Shown one piece after another: positions 26,911 through 35,350 of a stretch of 64,000 nt of DNA. The stretch lies in assembly GCF_900167405.1 (NCBI RefSeq), contig NZ_FUWO01000011.1, forward strand, positions 9,557 through 73,556, given 5' to 3'. Made by a program: the position numbers and the translations under genes. Source of the stretch: Globicatella sulfidifaciens DSM 15739 (GTDB lineage Bacteria; Bacillota; Bacilli; Lactobacillales; Aerococcaceae). Each line of letters opens with the position of its first letter. The first letter of the stretch is position 1. Under the pieces are notes generated by a model. The model was not told the DNA's origin and searched no databases. It saw nothing but the letters and a program-made list of their open reading frames with translations.

Positions 26911-28766
26911 TCGAGTAGGGACGGTTTCCCGTCCCTCTCACACCACCGTGCGTGCCGTTCGGCACACGGCGGTTCAATTAACTTTTAACGCATGTCGCTT
27001 TATATAATAATCATAGATACTTATTAATCCTCTTATTCTTAGGATATCTTTTGTGATGTAGTATTGTATCCCTGATTTAAGTGCTACAAATTGATAATGG
27101 TCTCCCCAACCAGAGACTTTGTCTGCCATTCCTTTAGGCATTCCTAGCTTGGCAAGTCCCCAAAGTCGTTTGCGTTTGGTCTTCCATTGTTTCCATATCA
27201 CGACCCTTATACGCGTTCTTAAATGCTCATCAATACTTTTTAGTCGTGTTTTCATCGAACTTACGCTGTAGTAGTTAACCCAACCTCTTATAACTTGATT
27301 TAGTTTCTCAATTCTTTGGGTGAGTGATACGCTCCAGCTTCGTTTGCTCAACTGCTTTAATTTGTGTTCAAATCGTGCTATCGACTCCTGATGTGGACGC
27401 GGTGCCCATTGTCGACTCTTTGTGTTTTTATAAAAACCGAATCCTAGGTATTTAAGTTTGTTTGGCCGCGTTATTTTTGTCTTTGTCATATTGACTTTTA
27501 ATCCCAGTTTCTGTTCAATGTAGCGAGAAACACTGTACATGACCCGTTTGGCTGCTGCTTCACTTGAGACTGCTATAATGCAGTCATCTGCATATCGCGT
27601 AAACCGTAACCCTCGTTTTGTTAATTCTTTGTCCAATTCGTTTAACATGATATTGGATAGGAGTGGAGATAAATTCCCTCCTTGTGGGGTTCCTTGAGTA
27701 CTTTCATGATAAACCCCCATGATTTGCACTCCAGCTTGTAAATATTTTCGTATAAGTGATTCAACATCGCCGTCGTGAATAAGTTCATGAACCCGTGACA
27801 TCAGTCGGTCTTGTGGGACGTTGTCGAAAAACTTTTCAAGGTCAATGTCCACTATCCATTCATAACCATCGTTAAGGTAGCTTAATAACTGCATGATGGC
27901 GTCTTCACAGGAACGTCCCGGGCGAAATCCATAGCTATATTCACTGAAGTGAGGTTCGCATAAGAGGGTCAATACCTGTACAATAGCTTGTTGAATAATT
28001 CGGTCCATGACAGTCGGGATGCCTAATTTTCGCTTACTGCCATCTGGCTTCGGTATTTCAGCTCTGAGCACTGGGGTCGGTTTGTATTTACGGTGGATTA
28101 TCTGACCTTTAATATCTTGCCAGTTTGCTCGGATGTATTGTTCGATTTCATCCACCGTTATACCATCAAGTCCCGCTCTTCCTTTGTTTCGTTTCACCTG
28201 CTTGAGTGCAAGTGTCATATTGGAAGTCGATAAAATTTGTAATAATAGTTGCGACATGGTGTGTCTCCTTTCTTGTTTCGCTGTTCCTATTTGTCTTATT
28301 TTTTTCCGTTATTTCTCCATCAATACGTGATATTGTCCTAACTAATCAGACATATAAAGGAATACAATTCGAGTAGTTTACACTTTGTTAATTGTTCAGC
28401 CCTTCGCTCCACTTACATTACGCAAGCTTCGACACTACTATGGCTTCGGCTGACTTCTCATGATTCGTTATTACTACGTCTGAGACGCTCATGAGACCTC
28501 ACGGGATAAGTCATACATCTTTCATCGTTTACTCCCACAATTTACACGCATAGGTTACGACTATCTATTTGGACTTTAATGCTTTTCGCCATCTCATCCG
28601 CTATACGCGCCTTCGTATTGTGTTCCTGTTCGTGGAGCCACGATTTCGTTATCTCTTCTTCTCCTCGCCACCTCACGATGGTCAAGCTTGAGAATCACTA
28701 TTGGGTTCACCGATAGCAGGTGCCCTCAGGGACTTGCACCCTAGATGTATGACATGCCCGTCATAC
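26911..28766 (-). mobile_element. Group II intron (probably bacterial class C)
   Basis: A retroelement of about 1.86 kb on the minus strand. The 3' part shows domain V (26941-26975: ACCGCCGTGTGCCGAACGGC, then ACGCACGGTGGT) and domain VI (GGGACGG-GAAA-CCGTCCC, then CTACTC). The 5' part has the GGGTGCAAGTCCC element typical of group II ribozymes. The reverse transcriptase ORF sits in domain IV. The 5' border follows a terminator-like hairpin with TTTTT, as expected for class C introns. Ends (GTATG... and ...CGAT) are estimated to a few bases. Confidence 0.8.
26974..28257 (-). CDS. ltrA: Group II intron reverse transcriptase/maturase
   Basis: A 427-aa intron-encoded protein that splices the intron RNA and copies it into DNA. 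Reverse transcriptase blocks are complete: KRKLGIPTVMDRIIQQA, YGFRPGRSCEDAI, DIDLEKFFDNV, TPQGGNLSPLLSN and the catalytic YADD in LRFTRYADDCII. A maturase domain X (LNQVIRGWVNYYSV) follows. The short C-terminus lacks an HNH endonuclease, as in class C introns, which use hairpins or replication forks for retrohoming. Confidence 0.93.
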   Translation of the reverse strand: MSQLLLQILSTSNMTLALKQVKRNKGRAGLDGITVDEIEQYIRANWQDIKGQIIHRKYKPTPVLRAEIPKPDGSKRKLGIPTVMDRIIQQAIVQVLTLLCEPHFSEYSYGFRPGRSCEDAIMQLLSYLNDGYEWIVDIDLEKFFDNVPQDRLMSRVHELIHDGDVESLIRKYLQAGVQIMGVYHESTQGTPQGGNLSPLLSNIMLNELDKELTKRGLRFTRYADDCIIAVSSEAAAKRVMYSVSRYIEQKLGLKVNMTKTKITRPNKLKYLGFGFYKNTKSRQWAPRPHQESIARFEHKLKQLSKRSWSVSLTQRIEKLNQVIRGWVNYYSVSSMKTRLKSIDEHLRTRIRVVIWKQWKTKRKRLWGLAKLGMPKGMADKVSGWGDHYQFVALKSGIQYYITKDILRIRGLISIYDYYIKRHALKVN

Positions 28767-28770
28767 AAAA

Positions 28771-28799
28771 AGAGCACTTGAACAAGCGTTCAAGTGCAA
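28771..28799. terminator. Transposase terminator hairpin, intron insertion target
   Basis: GCACTTGAAC-AAGC-GTTCAAGTGC forms a perfect stem. On the minus strand CTCTTTTT follows, and the intron begins immediately after. It appears to belong to the 3' end of the ISL3 element. Confidence 0.7.
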
Positions 28800-28933
28800 C
28801 TATTACTATTTACCAACATTACTTGACATAGAGCCAAAAATACCCCTTTCTGGCTTGTCCTTTTTAAGGGATTTTTCAGAAAGAGGTCCGATCGCTTGTA
28901 AGCGTAGTTTTCAAGAAAACCTTGTTATATTAA

Positions 28934-29007
28934 CGTCACTGGCAGGATTCGAACCTGCGACCGTTCGCTTAGAAGGCGAATGCTCTATCCAGCTGAGCTA
29001 CAATGAC
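28934..29007 (-). tRNA. tRNA-Arg (anticodon UCU)
   Basis: A 74-nt cloverleaf on the minus strand: acceptor GTCATTG / CAGTGAC with discriminator G, D-loop AGCTCAGCTGGATAGAGC, anticodon arm TTCGC-CTTCTAA-GCGAA (anticodon TCT) and T-arm GGTTCGAATCC. CCA is not encoded. Its 3' end faces the accessory island, the usual geometry for an integration site, but no second copy of the 3' end is seen near 8.7 kb. Confidence 0.96.
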
Positions 29008-29026
29008 ATAATTAATCAACTACTAT

Positions 29027-29055
29027 AGTATACGTCATTTCTCTATTAGGGTCAA
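29027..29055 (-). promoter_or_regulatory. Promoter of tRNA-Arg
   Basis: On the minus strand TTGACC (29050-29055) and TATACT (29027-29032) are spaced by exactly 17 bp, 19 bp upstream of the tRNA 5' end. The interval 29056-29528 contains no recognisable gene. Confidence 0.85.
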
Positions 29056-29528
29056 CCCCTTATTTTAAATAAGTACAATAAGAATATAGCGAGGGAAAAG
29101 AAAATTAAACCTCTAAATGTCTAATGCGTAATAATACCTTATTCTTCCAAAAATTGACGGTCATACTCTTTAGACGATTAAATTCTAGCCTTTACTTTAA
29201 AAAAATATCGCATCATTAATTATCATGAAGCATTACACAACTGAAGTAATTTCCCTAGACTCTTCCATTTATTGAATGGACGATTAAACCATCCATTTTC
29301 TAAAATACAAAACTATGCTAATAGGCTATAAAAAATACGCATCAACTATTTCGATAAAATACTCGATCTACAGCTAGAAAAATAAACAAGTAAATAAAAA
29401 CAAGCAATTGTAATATCACAAGGACCTATCAGCCTTTATGAAAAGATACCATCAAATATTGGCTATTTTTGGAATCCATTACAGTTACTTGTTTTTTTCT
29501 CTTATTTATCCATTAATCAAATGCTGAA

Positions 29529-30095
29529 TTATAATAATTCTAAGTTATCGTCTTGAGCAAATGGATTTTCTTCATTGATATGATCGTAAAAGAAGATACC
29601 TTTTAAATGATCCAATTCATGTTGCGTTACAATTGCTTCGTAATCACGTAATTTTAAGGTATGTTCATTACCGTCAATGTCTTGGTAAGTAAATTTTACA
29701 CGTTTTGGACGCGGTACATAGCCTTTAACTTCGCGATTAACTGATAAACAACCTTCACCTTCTTTTAAGGCAACTTGTTGAACTGAATGACTGATTACTT
29801 TAGGATTAAAGATGATTTCACTTAAGATAGGTCCTACTTCATTTCCCTCTTCATCATATTCCATAATATGCACAGCAAAAATTTGTTTATTGACATTAAT
29901 TTGTGGAGCAGCTAAGCCTACTCCAGGTCTAAGATCATATTTTTCAGCAATCTCTTCATTTTGGCTATTAACCAAAAATTCATGCATTTCTAAAGCTGTC
30001 TTTCTTAGTTCATCAGATAATGGAAATTCCACTGGTTCGGCTACCGATCTTAATGTGGGATGTCCTTCTTCAATAATATCTTTCATGGTTATCAT
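29529..30095 (-). CDS. def: Peptide deformylase
   Basis: Metalloenzyme that removes the N-formyl group from new proteins. The 188 aa show the three motifs GVGLAAPQ at 58-65, EGCLS at 114-118 (Cys metal ligand) and QHELDH at 158-163 (two His ligands and catalytic Glu). The insert between motifs 1 and 2 (EYDEEGNEVGPI) marks the Gram-positive type 2 class. AAGGAG precedes the ATG. It follows hflX by five bases, in one operon with miaA. Confidence 0.95.
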   Translation of the reverse strand: MITMKDIIEEGHPTLRSVAEPVEFPLSDELRKTALEMHEFLVNSQNEEIAEKYDLRPGVGLAAPQINVNKQIFAVHIMEYDEEGNEVGPILSEIIFNPKVISHSVQQVALKEGEGCLSVNREVKGYVPRPKRVKFTYQDIDGNEHTLKLRDYEAIVTQHELDHLKGIFFYDHINEENPFAQDDNLELL

Positions 30096-30100
30096 AATGT

Positions 30101-31345
30101 TTAGCGCTCCTTATCTAATTCTTTATCACTACGTCTAAATCCTTTTAAAATATATACTTGATTTTCTTCATCAAATTCCAAGGATTCAATTAAAGTTTTC
30201 TGACGATATAGTGCTAATAGATCCGCTTCTTGGGGATCTACTTCTACTTCAAATTTTTCGCTCGTTCGCACAATTTCTGCCCATATTTTTTGTTTTAAAG
30301 CTTCTACGCCATCCTTTTCTAAAGCTGAAATTGTGACATACGGGAATAAAGTGGGTTCGAAATTACCTTCAATTTTATCTTTTTTATTATAAACGGTCAA
30401 AATAGGTAAATGATCCATCTCTAATTCTTTGATTAAATTATAAACGGTTTGTTCATGCATCATGCGATCAGCACTGGATGCATCGACGACATGTAAGAGT
30501 AAATCAACATATCGCATTTCTTCTAAAGTTGATTTAAAAGCTTGAATCAACGTTGTTGGTAACTCTTCAATAAAGCCAACGGTATCAGTCAAAGTAAACC
30601 CATCATGACCATTAATCGTTAATTTACGCGTTAAAGGGTCTAGAGTAGCAAATAATTGATCTTCAACATAAGTATCACTCTCGGTCAGTTCTCTTAAAAT
30701 GGTTGATTTACCAGCATTCGTGTAGCCAACTAAACCAATATTAAACTCAGAACCACTCCGTCTTCTTGAACGTGTCAATTCACGATGTTCTGATAATTTA
30801 GCCAGTTCTTTTTTGATTTGGGACATCATGGTACGAATATGGCGACGGTCCGTTTCAAGTTTGGTTTCCCCAGGACCACGTGTTCCAATTCCCCCACCTA
30901 AACGTGATAAATAATCACGACGTCCTTGCAGTCGAGGTAATAAATAATCATATTGGGCTAATTCAACTTGTAATTTACCTTCACGACTTTTGGCACGCAT
31001 CGCAAAGATATCTAAAATTAATTGAATTCGATCGATAACTCTGACGCCTAATTGATCTTCGATATAACGATTGGTGCTGGGTGTTAAAGCATTCATCGAA
31101 ATGACTAAATCAATCTCCTCTTTATTAACGGCATCTTTAATTTCACTTAATTTACCACTGCCAACGGCTGAACGAGAATTCAGTCTCGGGAGTTTTTGAG
31201 TCATTTCAACGGTCGGAATGCCACCGGCGGTTTCCGTTAATGACTTCATTTCTTTCATCAACACCTGGAATTTTTCATCACTATAATTTTCAGTTTGCAC
31301 TCCGAAAATTAAGACCTTCTCAGGTCGTTGTTCTATCTCAATCAT
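30101..31345 (-). CDS. hflX: Ribosome-associated GTPase HflX
   Basis: GTPase that binds the 50S subunit and rescues or splits stalled/heat-damaged ribosomes. The 414 aa contain the N-terminal HflX domain with GGGIGTRGPGETKLE at 150-164. The G domain follows with G1 GYTNAGKST at 207-215, G3 DTVGF and G4 NKKD. The C-terminal domain is conserved. The start ATGA overlaps the miaA stop by four bases, the common Firmicutes miaA-hflX pair. Confidence 0.94.
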   Translation of the reverse strand: MIEIEQRPEKVLIFGVQTENYSDEKFQVLMKEMKSLTETAGGIPTVEMTQKLPRLNSRSAVGSGKLSEIKDAVNKEEIDLVISMNALTPSTNRYIEDQLGVRVIDRIQLILDIFAMRAKSREGKLQVELAQYDYLLPRLQGRRDYLSRLGGGIGTRGPGETKLETDRRHIRTMMSQIKKELAKLSEHRELTRSRRRSGSEFNIGLVGYTNAGKSTILRELTESDTYVEDQLFATLDPLTRKLTINGHDGFTLTDTVGFIEELPTTLIQAFKSTLEEMRYVDLLLHVVDASSADRMMHEQTVYNLIKELEMDHLPILTVYNKKDKIEGNFEPTLFPYVTISALEKDGVEALKQKIWAEIVRTSEKFEVEVDPQEADLLALYRQKTLIESLEFDEENQVYILKGFRRSDKELDKER

Positions 31346-32298
31346 TGAGTATTCCTTTCCTTTTTTAAATGAGCTGTGATAAGCGGTTGTACTTCTTGCC
31401 AGCTTTGCCTTGCATCAATCCAATGAGCGTCTTTTAGTCGATTTCTAAACCACGTTAATTGACGCTTTGCATAACGTCTTGAATTTTGCTTGATTTGATT
31501 GATGACAGTCTCTTGTGATAGATGGCCTTCGAAATACGCCCACCACTCTTTATAGCCAATGCCCTTCATGCCATTGACTAATTCACCATCAAATTGTTGG
31601 TACATTTGTTTAACTTCTGTTTCTAAACCTTGTTCAATCATTAAATCAACGCGTTGGTTAATACGTTCATATAATTGTTCACGAGGCATATCCAATACTA
31701 ATAAACAAGAATCAAATACTTTCGTTTGTACTTGATGCTCCTCTTGCTCAGAAAATAATTTACCAGTCGTCGCGATCACTTCGAGTGCACGGATAATCCG
31801 TCGCGTGTTTTGTGGTGGAATCTTTTGAGCAGCCGTAGGATCTTTTTGATTTAATAATTCCCAAAAGTCGTTGTCTGATATGGTGGCTGCTTGATTTTCT
31901 AAAGCTTTGCGAATTTGATCATCTTCACTTTTGTTGCCACCAAAACCGAGTCCGTATAATAAACCTTCTAAATATAATCCGGTACCACCTACTATGATAG
32001 GTAACTTACCTCTTTGATGAATCTCTAAGATAGCTTGCGTCGCAAGTTCTTTAAATTTTGACGCATCAAATGATTCGTCTGGGTTTAAAATATCAAGTAA
32101 ATGATGAGGAATGCCCTCCATTTCTTCGGGAGTTACTTTACCTGTCCCAATATTTAACTTACGGTAAACTTGTAAACTATCTCCATTAATAATTTCCCCA
32201 TTAAAAGCCTTCGCCACCTCTATGCTTAGGGCTGTTTTACCAACTGCTGTTGGCCCGCCAATGACGACAATGGGAATTTTAGTTAATTCACTGGACAT
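31342..32298 (-). CDS. miaA: tRNA dimethylallyltransferase
   Basis: Transfers the dimethylallyl group to A37 of UNN-decoding tRNAs (i6A). The 318 aa have the P-loop GGPTAVGKTALS, the substrate segment NGDSLQVYRKLNIGTGK, the HHLLDILNPDE motif and VGGTGLYLEGLLYG. The frame opens at 32328, but the ATG at 32298 has AGGAGGGG upstream, so that is the start. Overlaps hflX by four bases. Confidence 0.94.
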   Translation of the reverse strand: MSSELTKIPIVVIGGPTAVGKTALSIEVAKAFNGEIINGDSLQVYRKLNIGTGKVTPEEMEGIPHHLLDILNPDESFDASKFKELATQAILEIHQRGKLPIIVGGTGLYLEGLLYGLGFGGNKSEDDQIRKALENQAATISDNDFWELLNQKDPTAAQKIPPQNTRRIIRALEVIATTGKLFSEQEEHQVQTKVFDSCLLVLDMPREQLYERINQRVDLMIEQGLETEVKQMYQQFDGELVNGMKGIGYKEWWAYFEGHLSQETVINQIKQNSRRYAKRQLTWFRNRLKDAHWIDARQSWQEVQPLITAHLKKERNTQ

Positions 32299-32523
32299 TT
32301 TACCCCTCCTATCATCAAAGTATAACATTATTATAGCTCATTGAAACATTGAGTCAAACCTTTAATTTCACCAGAAAAAGGCTAAGTAAAGGTTGTTAAC
32401 CACTTTTATGACCTTACTTAACCTAAATTATTTGTTTTTGATAAATATTAGTGGTGACCTTATATCAACTAATGATTACTATCCCATTAGTTCTATATTC
32501 TGAACCTTACCTCAATCAAGCAC

Positions 32524-33636
32524 TTACTCATCATCTAATTCATCTTTAAAGACAACATCATTCGCTTTCAAAATCTCAATTGTTTTGGGACCCACACCTT
32601 TGATGGCTAAGACCTCTGCTTCCGTTACCGATAAGAAGTCTTCAAATGTTACTAATCCTGCTTTTTTTAACAAGTCGCGTTCTCGAGTGCCAACTTCATT
32701 TAAAACAAACAGCCCCTCTTGACGATCTTTTTCAAGTGAACGGGTGGTAACGCGATCGAACATTTCTTCGCCGCGTCCTTCAATGACTTGATCAATACGC
32801 GTTCGAATATAATCAACTAAAACCATCCCCTTCAAGCCAAATTGCATTAAAATAATGAGATGATTAACAAATTCTTCGTAAGCCGGTGTTGGAAATGGTG
32901 CTGGGCCATAGTCTGCTATGTCTTCGTCATCATAGAATGAAAACGAATCATCAAATGATGGGTAAATCGAAAAATCAATATCCATCTCACTTTCAACATG
33001 ACTTTCAATTAAACCATTATATAAAACGGCATCAATATAATCAGGATTTAATTCATCAAGCTGTTTAAGCTCCTCGTCCATTTCAAGGTATTCTTCATTA
33101 ATATAATGTGCATATAATTTCGCTAATCGGAAGATTAACAGCTGATCCACCATTGGATACACACTCGCAAAGCGGTCAAATTCTTCTACTAACCCTAGAT
33201 GAGCTGCTGAGACTACATAAGGGGTTAATGTTTCTGGTAATTCAAAATCTAATTCAGCTTCTAAGTCATCAAAATTATACAGTAAAACATGAAAATAGCG
33301 TAAAGCTACTTCATAACGACCAATTGCAAAATTATCAAAAGCCGCAAAAAATACGAGTTGAATCACCGCTTGAAAGTCGCGTTTCTTTTTAACTAATTGA
33401 AGATTACGACTACTTAAATCATCAAAGTAATGCGAAAAAGCTTGTTCTAAATAATTAATCTGTAATAATCTTCTAGGACTATTATGTTGATCTAAGTATG
33501 CAATATAACTATGGAGGGTTTTATAATTACTTGCCCTTGGAAATAACCATTCTTTTTTAAAAAATTGACTTTGAACGTTATGATTGTCATTTTTATTATT
33601 GACTACTAATTTTAAGTTTCTTTTCTTTTTACTCAT
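32524..33636 (-). CDS. TPR-like protein with C-terminal helix-hairpin-helix motif
   Basis: A 370-aa soluble protein. The middle (about 75-200) is helical with a TPR-like rhythm (FAAFDNFAIGRYEVALRYFHVLLYNF; KLYAHYINEEYLEMDEEL). The C-terminal 50 residues form a helix-hairpin-helix/RpoA-CTD-like unit: LLKKAGLVTFEDFLSVTEAEVLAIKGVGPKTIEILKANDV. The start is followed by Lys-rich SKKKRNLKLVV. HhH units usually contact DNA or RNA polymerase, so a regulatory role is possible but unproven. Monocistronic; no homologue name recalled. Confidence 0.75.
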   Translation of the reverse strand: MSKKKRNLKLVVNNKNDNHNVQSQFFKKEWLFPRASNYKTLHSYIAYLDQHNSPRRLLQINYLEQAFSHYFDDLSSRNLQLVKKKRDFQAVIQLVFFAAFDNFAIGRYEVALRYFHVLLYNFDDLEAELDFELPETLTPYVVSAAHLGLVEEFDRFASVYPMVDQLLIFRLAKLYAHYINEEYLEMDEELKQLDELNPDYIDAVLYNGLIESHVESEMDIDFSIYPSFDDSFSFYDDEDIADYGPAPFPTPAYEEFVNHLIILMQFGLKGMVLVDYIRTRIDQVIEGRGEEMFDRVTTRSLEKDRQEGLFVLNEVGTRERDLLKKAGLVTFEDFLSVTEAEVLAIKGVGPKTIEILKANDVVFKDELDDE

Positions 33637-33888
33637 AGCATAACTCCTATTCTGGTTATTGATTTTATTATATCAAAATTTAAGCTTCATTACATTATGA
33701 GATGTGCTATCTCTCTTAAAATATCTAAGATTCTATCATGACTACCGTCCAATAAGATGCGCCATCTCCCTTTAAAATATCTCCTATTTAATAAAGATGA
33801 CTCGTGTGAGATTAAAATATTCTCACATTTTACAGTGAAATGTGTTAACATGAAACTGTACTTATTTTTGTCACATTGGAGGTTCATG

Positions 33889-34662
33889 ATGCAAACAAAA
33901 TATAAAAAATATGCTGATGTGGCGGCCCTAGCTGGTCGCATCATGTTAGAAAGCCATGCGGAAAGTTATCGTGTGGAGGATACAGTCCGTCGCATTTTGC
34001 AGTTAAGTGGTGCCAACATTACAGAAGTAGTGTCCACCACCACTGGTCTTTATATGACTTTAGATGACAGTGACCCTCAAATTACACCCATTACCCAAGT
34101 CCGTCGTATTACTGAACGTGGCAATCATTTAAGAAAAATTTACCATGTTAATAATATTTCTAGAGATCTTGCTAGCGGTGCGATTACCATTGAACAAGCC
34201 AAAGAACGTTTGGTATTTATTGATGACTCTGAGTACACTGCTTATAGTAAAGATTTGGCTATTATTTTGATGGTCATTGCTTTTGTTATTTTATTAGGTG
34301 GTAATTGGATGGAGGCCCTGATTTCCGTTATTGCCGGCTTAATTGTCGCTTTTTCACGGATCGGTCGCGATTGGTCAGGAATGAATCAATTTATGTATGG
34401 TATTTTTTCAACCTCCATAACCGCTTTTATTATTCCGATAGTGGTGTCTTATAGTAAAATGCCGGTTTCAAGTGACATCGTAATTATTTCAGGTTTAATG
34501 CCATTATATCCTGGAACAGCTTTTATGAACGGTATTCGTGATGCCTTAAAAGGCGACTATAACTCCGGTTTAGCTCGGATTGCTGATGCGCTTGTAATTG
34601 CGGTTAGTTTAGCTATTGGCGTTGCGATTGGTTTATTCTTATCGAAAGGAGTGATGGGTTAA
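33889..34662 (+). CDS. Threonine/serine exporter, ThrE N-terminal-type subunit (DUF1212)
   Basis: A 257-aa membrane protein. The soluble N-terminal domain has the DUF1212 text AALAGRIMLESHAESYRVEDTVRRILQLSG, TTTGLYMTLDD and TQVRRI. About five hydrophobic helices from residue 120 onward follow, with GLMPLYPGTAFMNGIRDALKGDYNSGLARI. Together with the next gene it makes up one split ThrE exporter in the membrane. The frame opens at 33757, but GGAGG lies six bases before the ATG at 33889. An inverted repeat CACATTT-N7-AAATGTG at about 33824-33844 precedes the gene. Confidence 0.88.
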   Translation: MQTKYKKYADVAALAGRIMLESHAESYRVEDTVRRILQLSGANITEVVSTTTGLYMTLDDSDPQITPITQVRRITERGNHLRKIYHVNNISRDLASGAITIEQAKERLVFIDDSEYTAYSKDLAIILMVIAFVILLGGNWMEALISVIAGLIVAFSRIGRDWSGMNQFMYGIFSTSITAFIIPIVVSYSKMPVSSDIVIISGLMPLYPGTAFMNGIRDALKGDYNSGLARIADALVIAVSLAIGVAIGLFLSKGVMG

Positions 34663-35115
34663 ATGCAATTTTTATTTCAAATTATGGCAGCCTATGTGAT
34701 TACCATTACGGCATCAATTTTAGTTGAAGCACCCAAAGCTCTCTTATTTAAAACCGGCTTTTGCGGTACCATCGGATATGCCGTTTATTTACTATTACTT
34801 GAATCTTTATCTGCACCGCTTGCAACTTTACTGGCTTGTATGGCGATGTCGGCTATTGGACAAATCTTTGCGCGTTGGTTTAAAGCACCGGTGACGATTT
34901 TTTATATTCCTAGCTTTTTCACTTTAGTCCCAGGGGCTGCTATTTATCAAACCGCTTTCCACTTTATCCAAGGGGATAATGAAGTGATGGCGCATTATTT
35001 TATACAAGCCTTATTAATTGCCGGTGCGATCGCTTTAGGCGTTTATCTTGTCGATTCACTGTTGGAAATCTATTTTAATATCAAGAGAAAAGTAGGTCGA
35101 AATGCTCATGAATAA
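34663..35115 (+). CDS. Threonine/serine exporter, ThrE C-terminal-type subunit (DUF3815)
   Basis: A 150-aa membrane protein with four to five helices, the second half of the split ThrE exporter. TGFCGTIGYAVYLLL, the IFARWFKAPVTIFYIPSFFTLVPGAAIYQTAFHFIQGD segment and a last helix ending YFNIKRKVGRN match DUF3815. It starts right after the stop of the upstream subunit, so the stoichiometry is probably matched by coupling. Confidence 0.88.
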   Translation: MQFLFQIMAAYVITITASILVEAPKALLFKTGFCGTIGYAVYLLLLESLSAPLATLLACMAMSAIGQIFARWFKAPVTIFYIPSFFTLVPGAAIYQTAFHFIQGDNEVMAHYFIQALLIAGAIALGVYLVDSLLEIYFNIKRKVGRNAHE

Positions 35116-35350
35116 TATCATTGATTTAGATCAAACCGTAAAGGATGTTTGTACCACCTATCCTGAACTTAAAGACATCTTAATAGAACTCGGTTTTAAA
35201 CCGTTAGCCAATCCACTCGTGTTCAATGCATTAGCTAGTAAAACGACTTTAAGAAACGGTGCTCGCATTGCCCGAATTCCGTTACAGTTAATCATCCAAA
35301 CACTCCAATGGAATGGCTATGAAATAAAAGGAGCTGATAACAATGACTAA
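35102..35350 (+). CDS. DUF1858 domain protein
   Basis: An 82-aa protein with the DUF1858 fold: IIDLDQTVKDVCTTYPELKDILIELGFKPL, then ...NGARIARIPLQLIIQTLQWNGYEI. Such domains precede ScdA/RIC-type iron-sulfur repair proteins and DUF438 proteins. Here it is a separate ORF overlapping thrE part 2 by 14 bases and the following DUF438 gene by eight bases. It lacks the Cys-x2-Cys of redox members. Confidence 0.85.
   Translation: MLMNNIIDLDQTVKDVCTTYPELKDILIELGFKPLANPLVFNALASKTTLRNGARIARIPLQLIIQTLQWNGYEIKGADNND

Larger units (their letters stand above)
25341..28835 (+). mobile_element. ISL3-family insertion sequence carrying a nested group II intron
   Basis: Left terminal repeat GGTTCTATAATTTTTAGTGT (25341-25360, continuing TGGT) and right terminal repeat (28812-28835, reading GGCTCTATGTCAAGTAATGT on the minus strand) match at 16 of 24 positions. 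Between them lie an intact transposase and, behind it, a group II intron. The 8-bp flanks differ (AGATTAAT left, AAAAATAC right), although ISL3 elements normally make an 8-bp duplication. This suggests a later deletion or recombination at one end. Confidence 0.8.

Noticed and set aside
28934-29007. tRNA-Arg as attachment site for the whole island
   Set aside because: No duplicate of the tRNA 3' end and no integrase are visible at the left edge; geometry fits but the evidence is missing.
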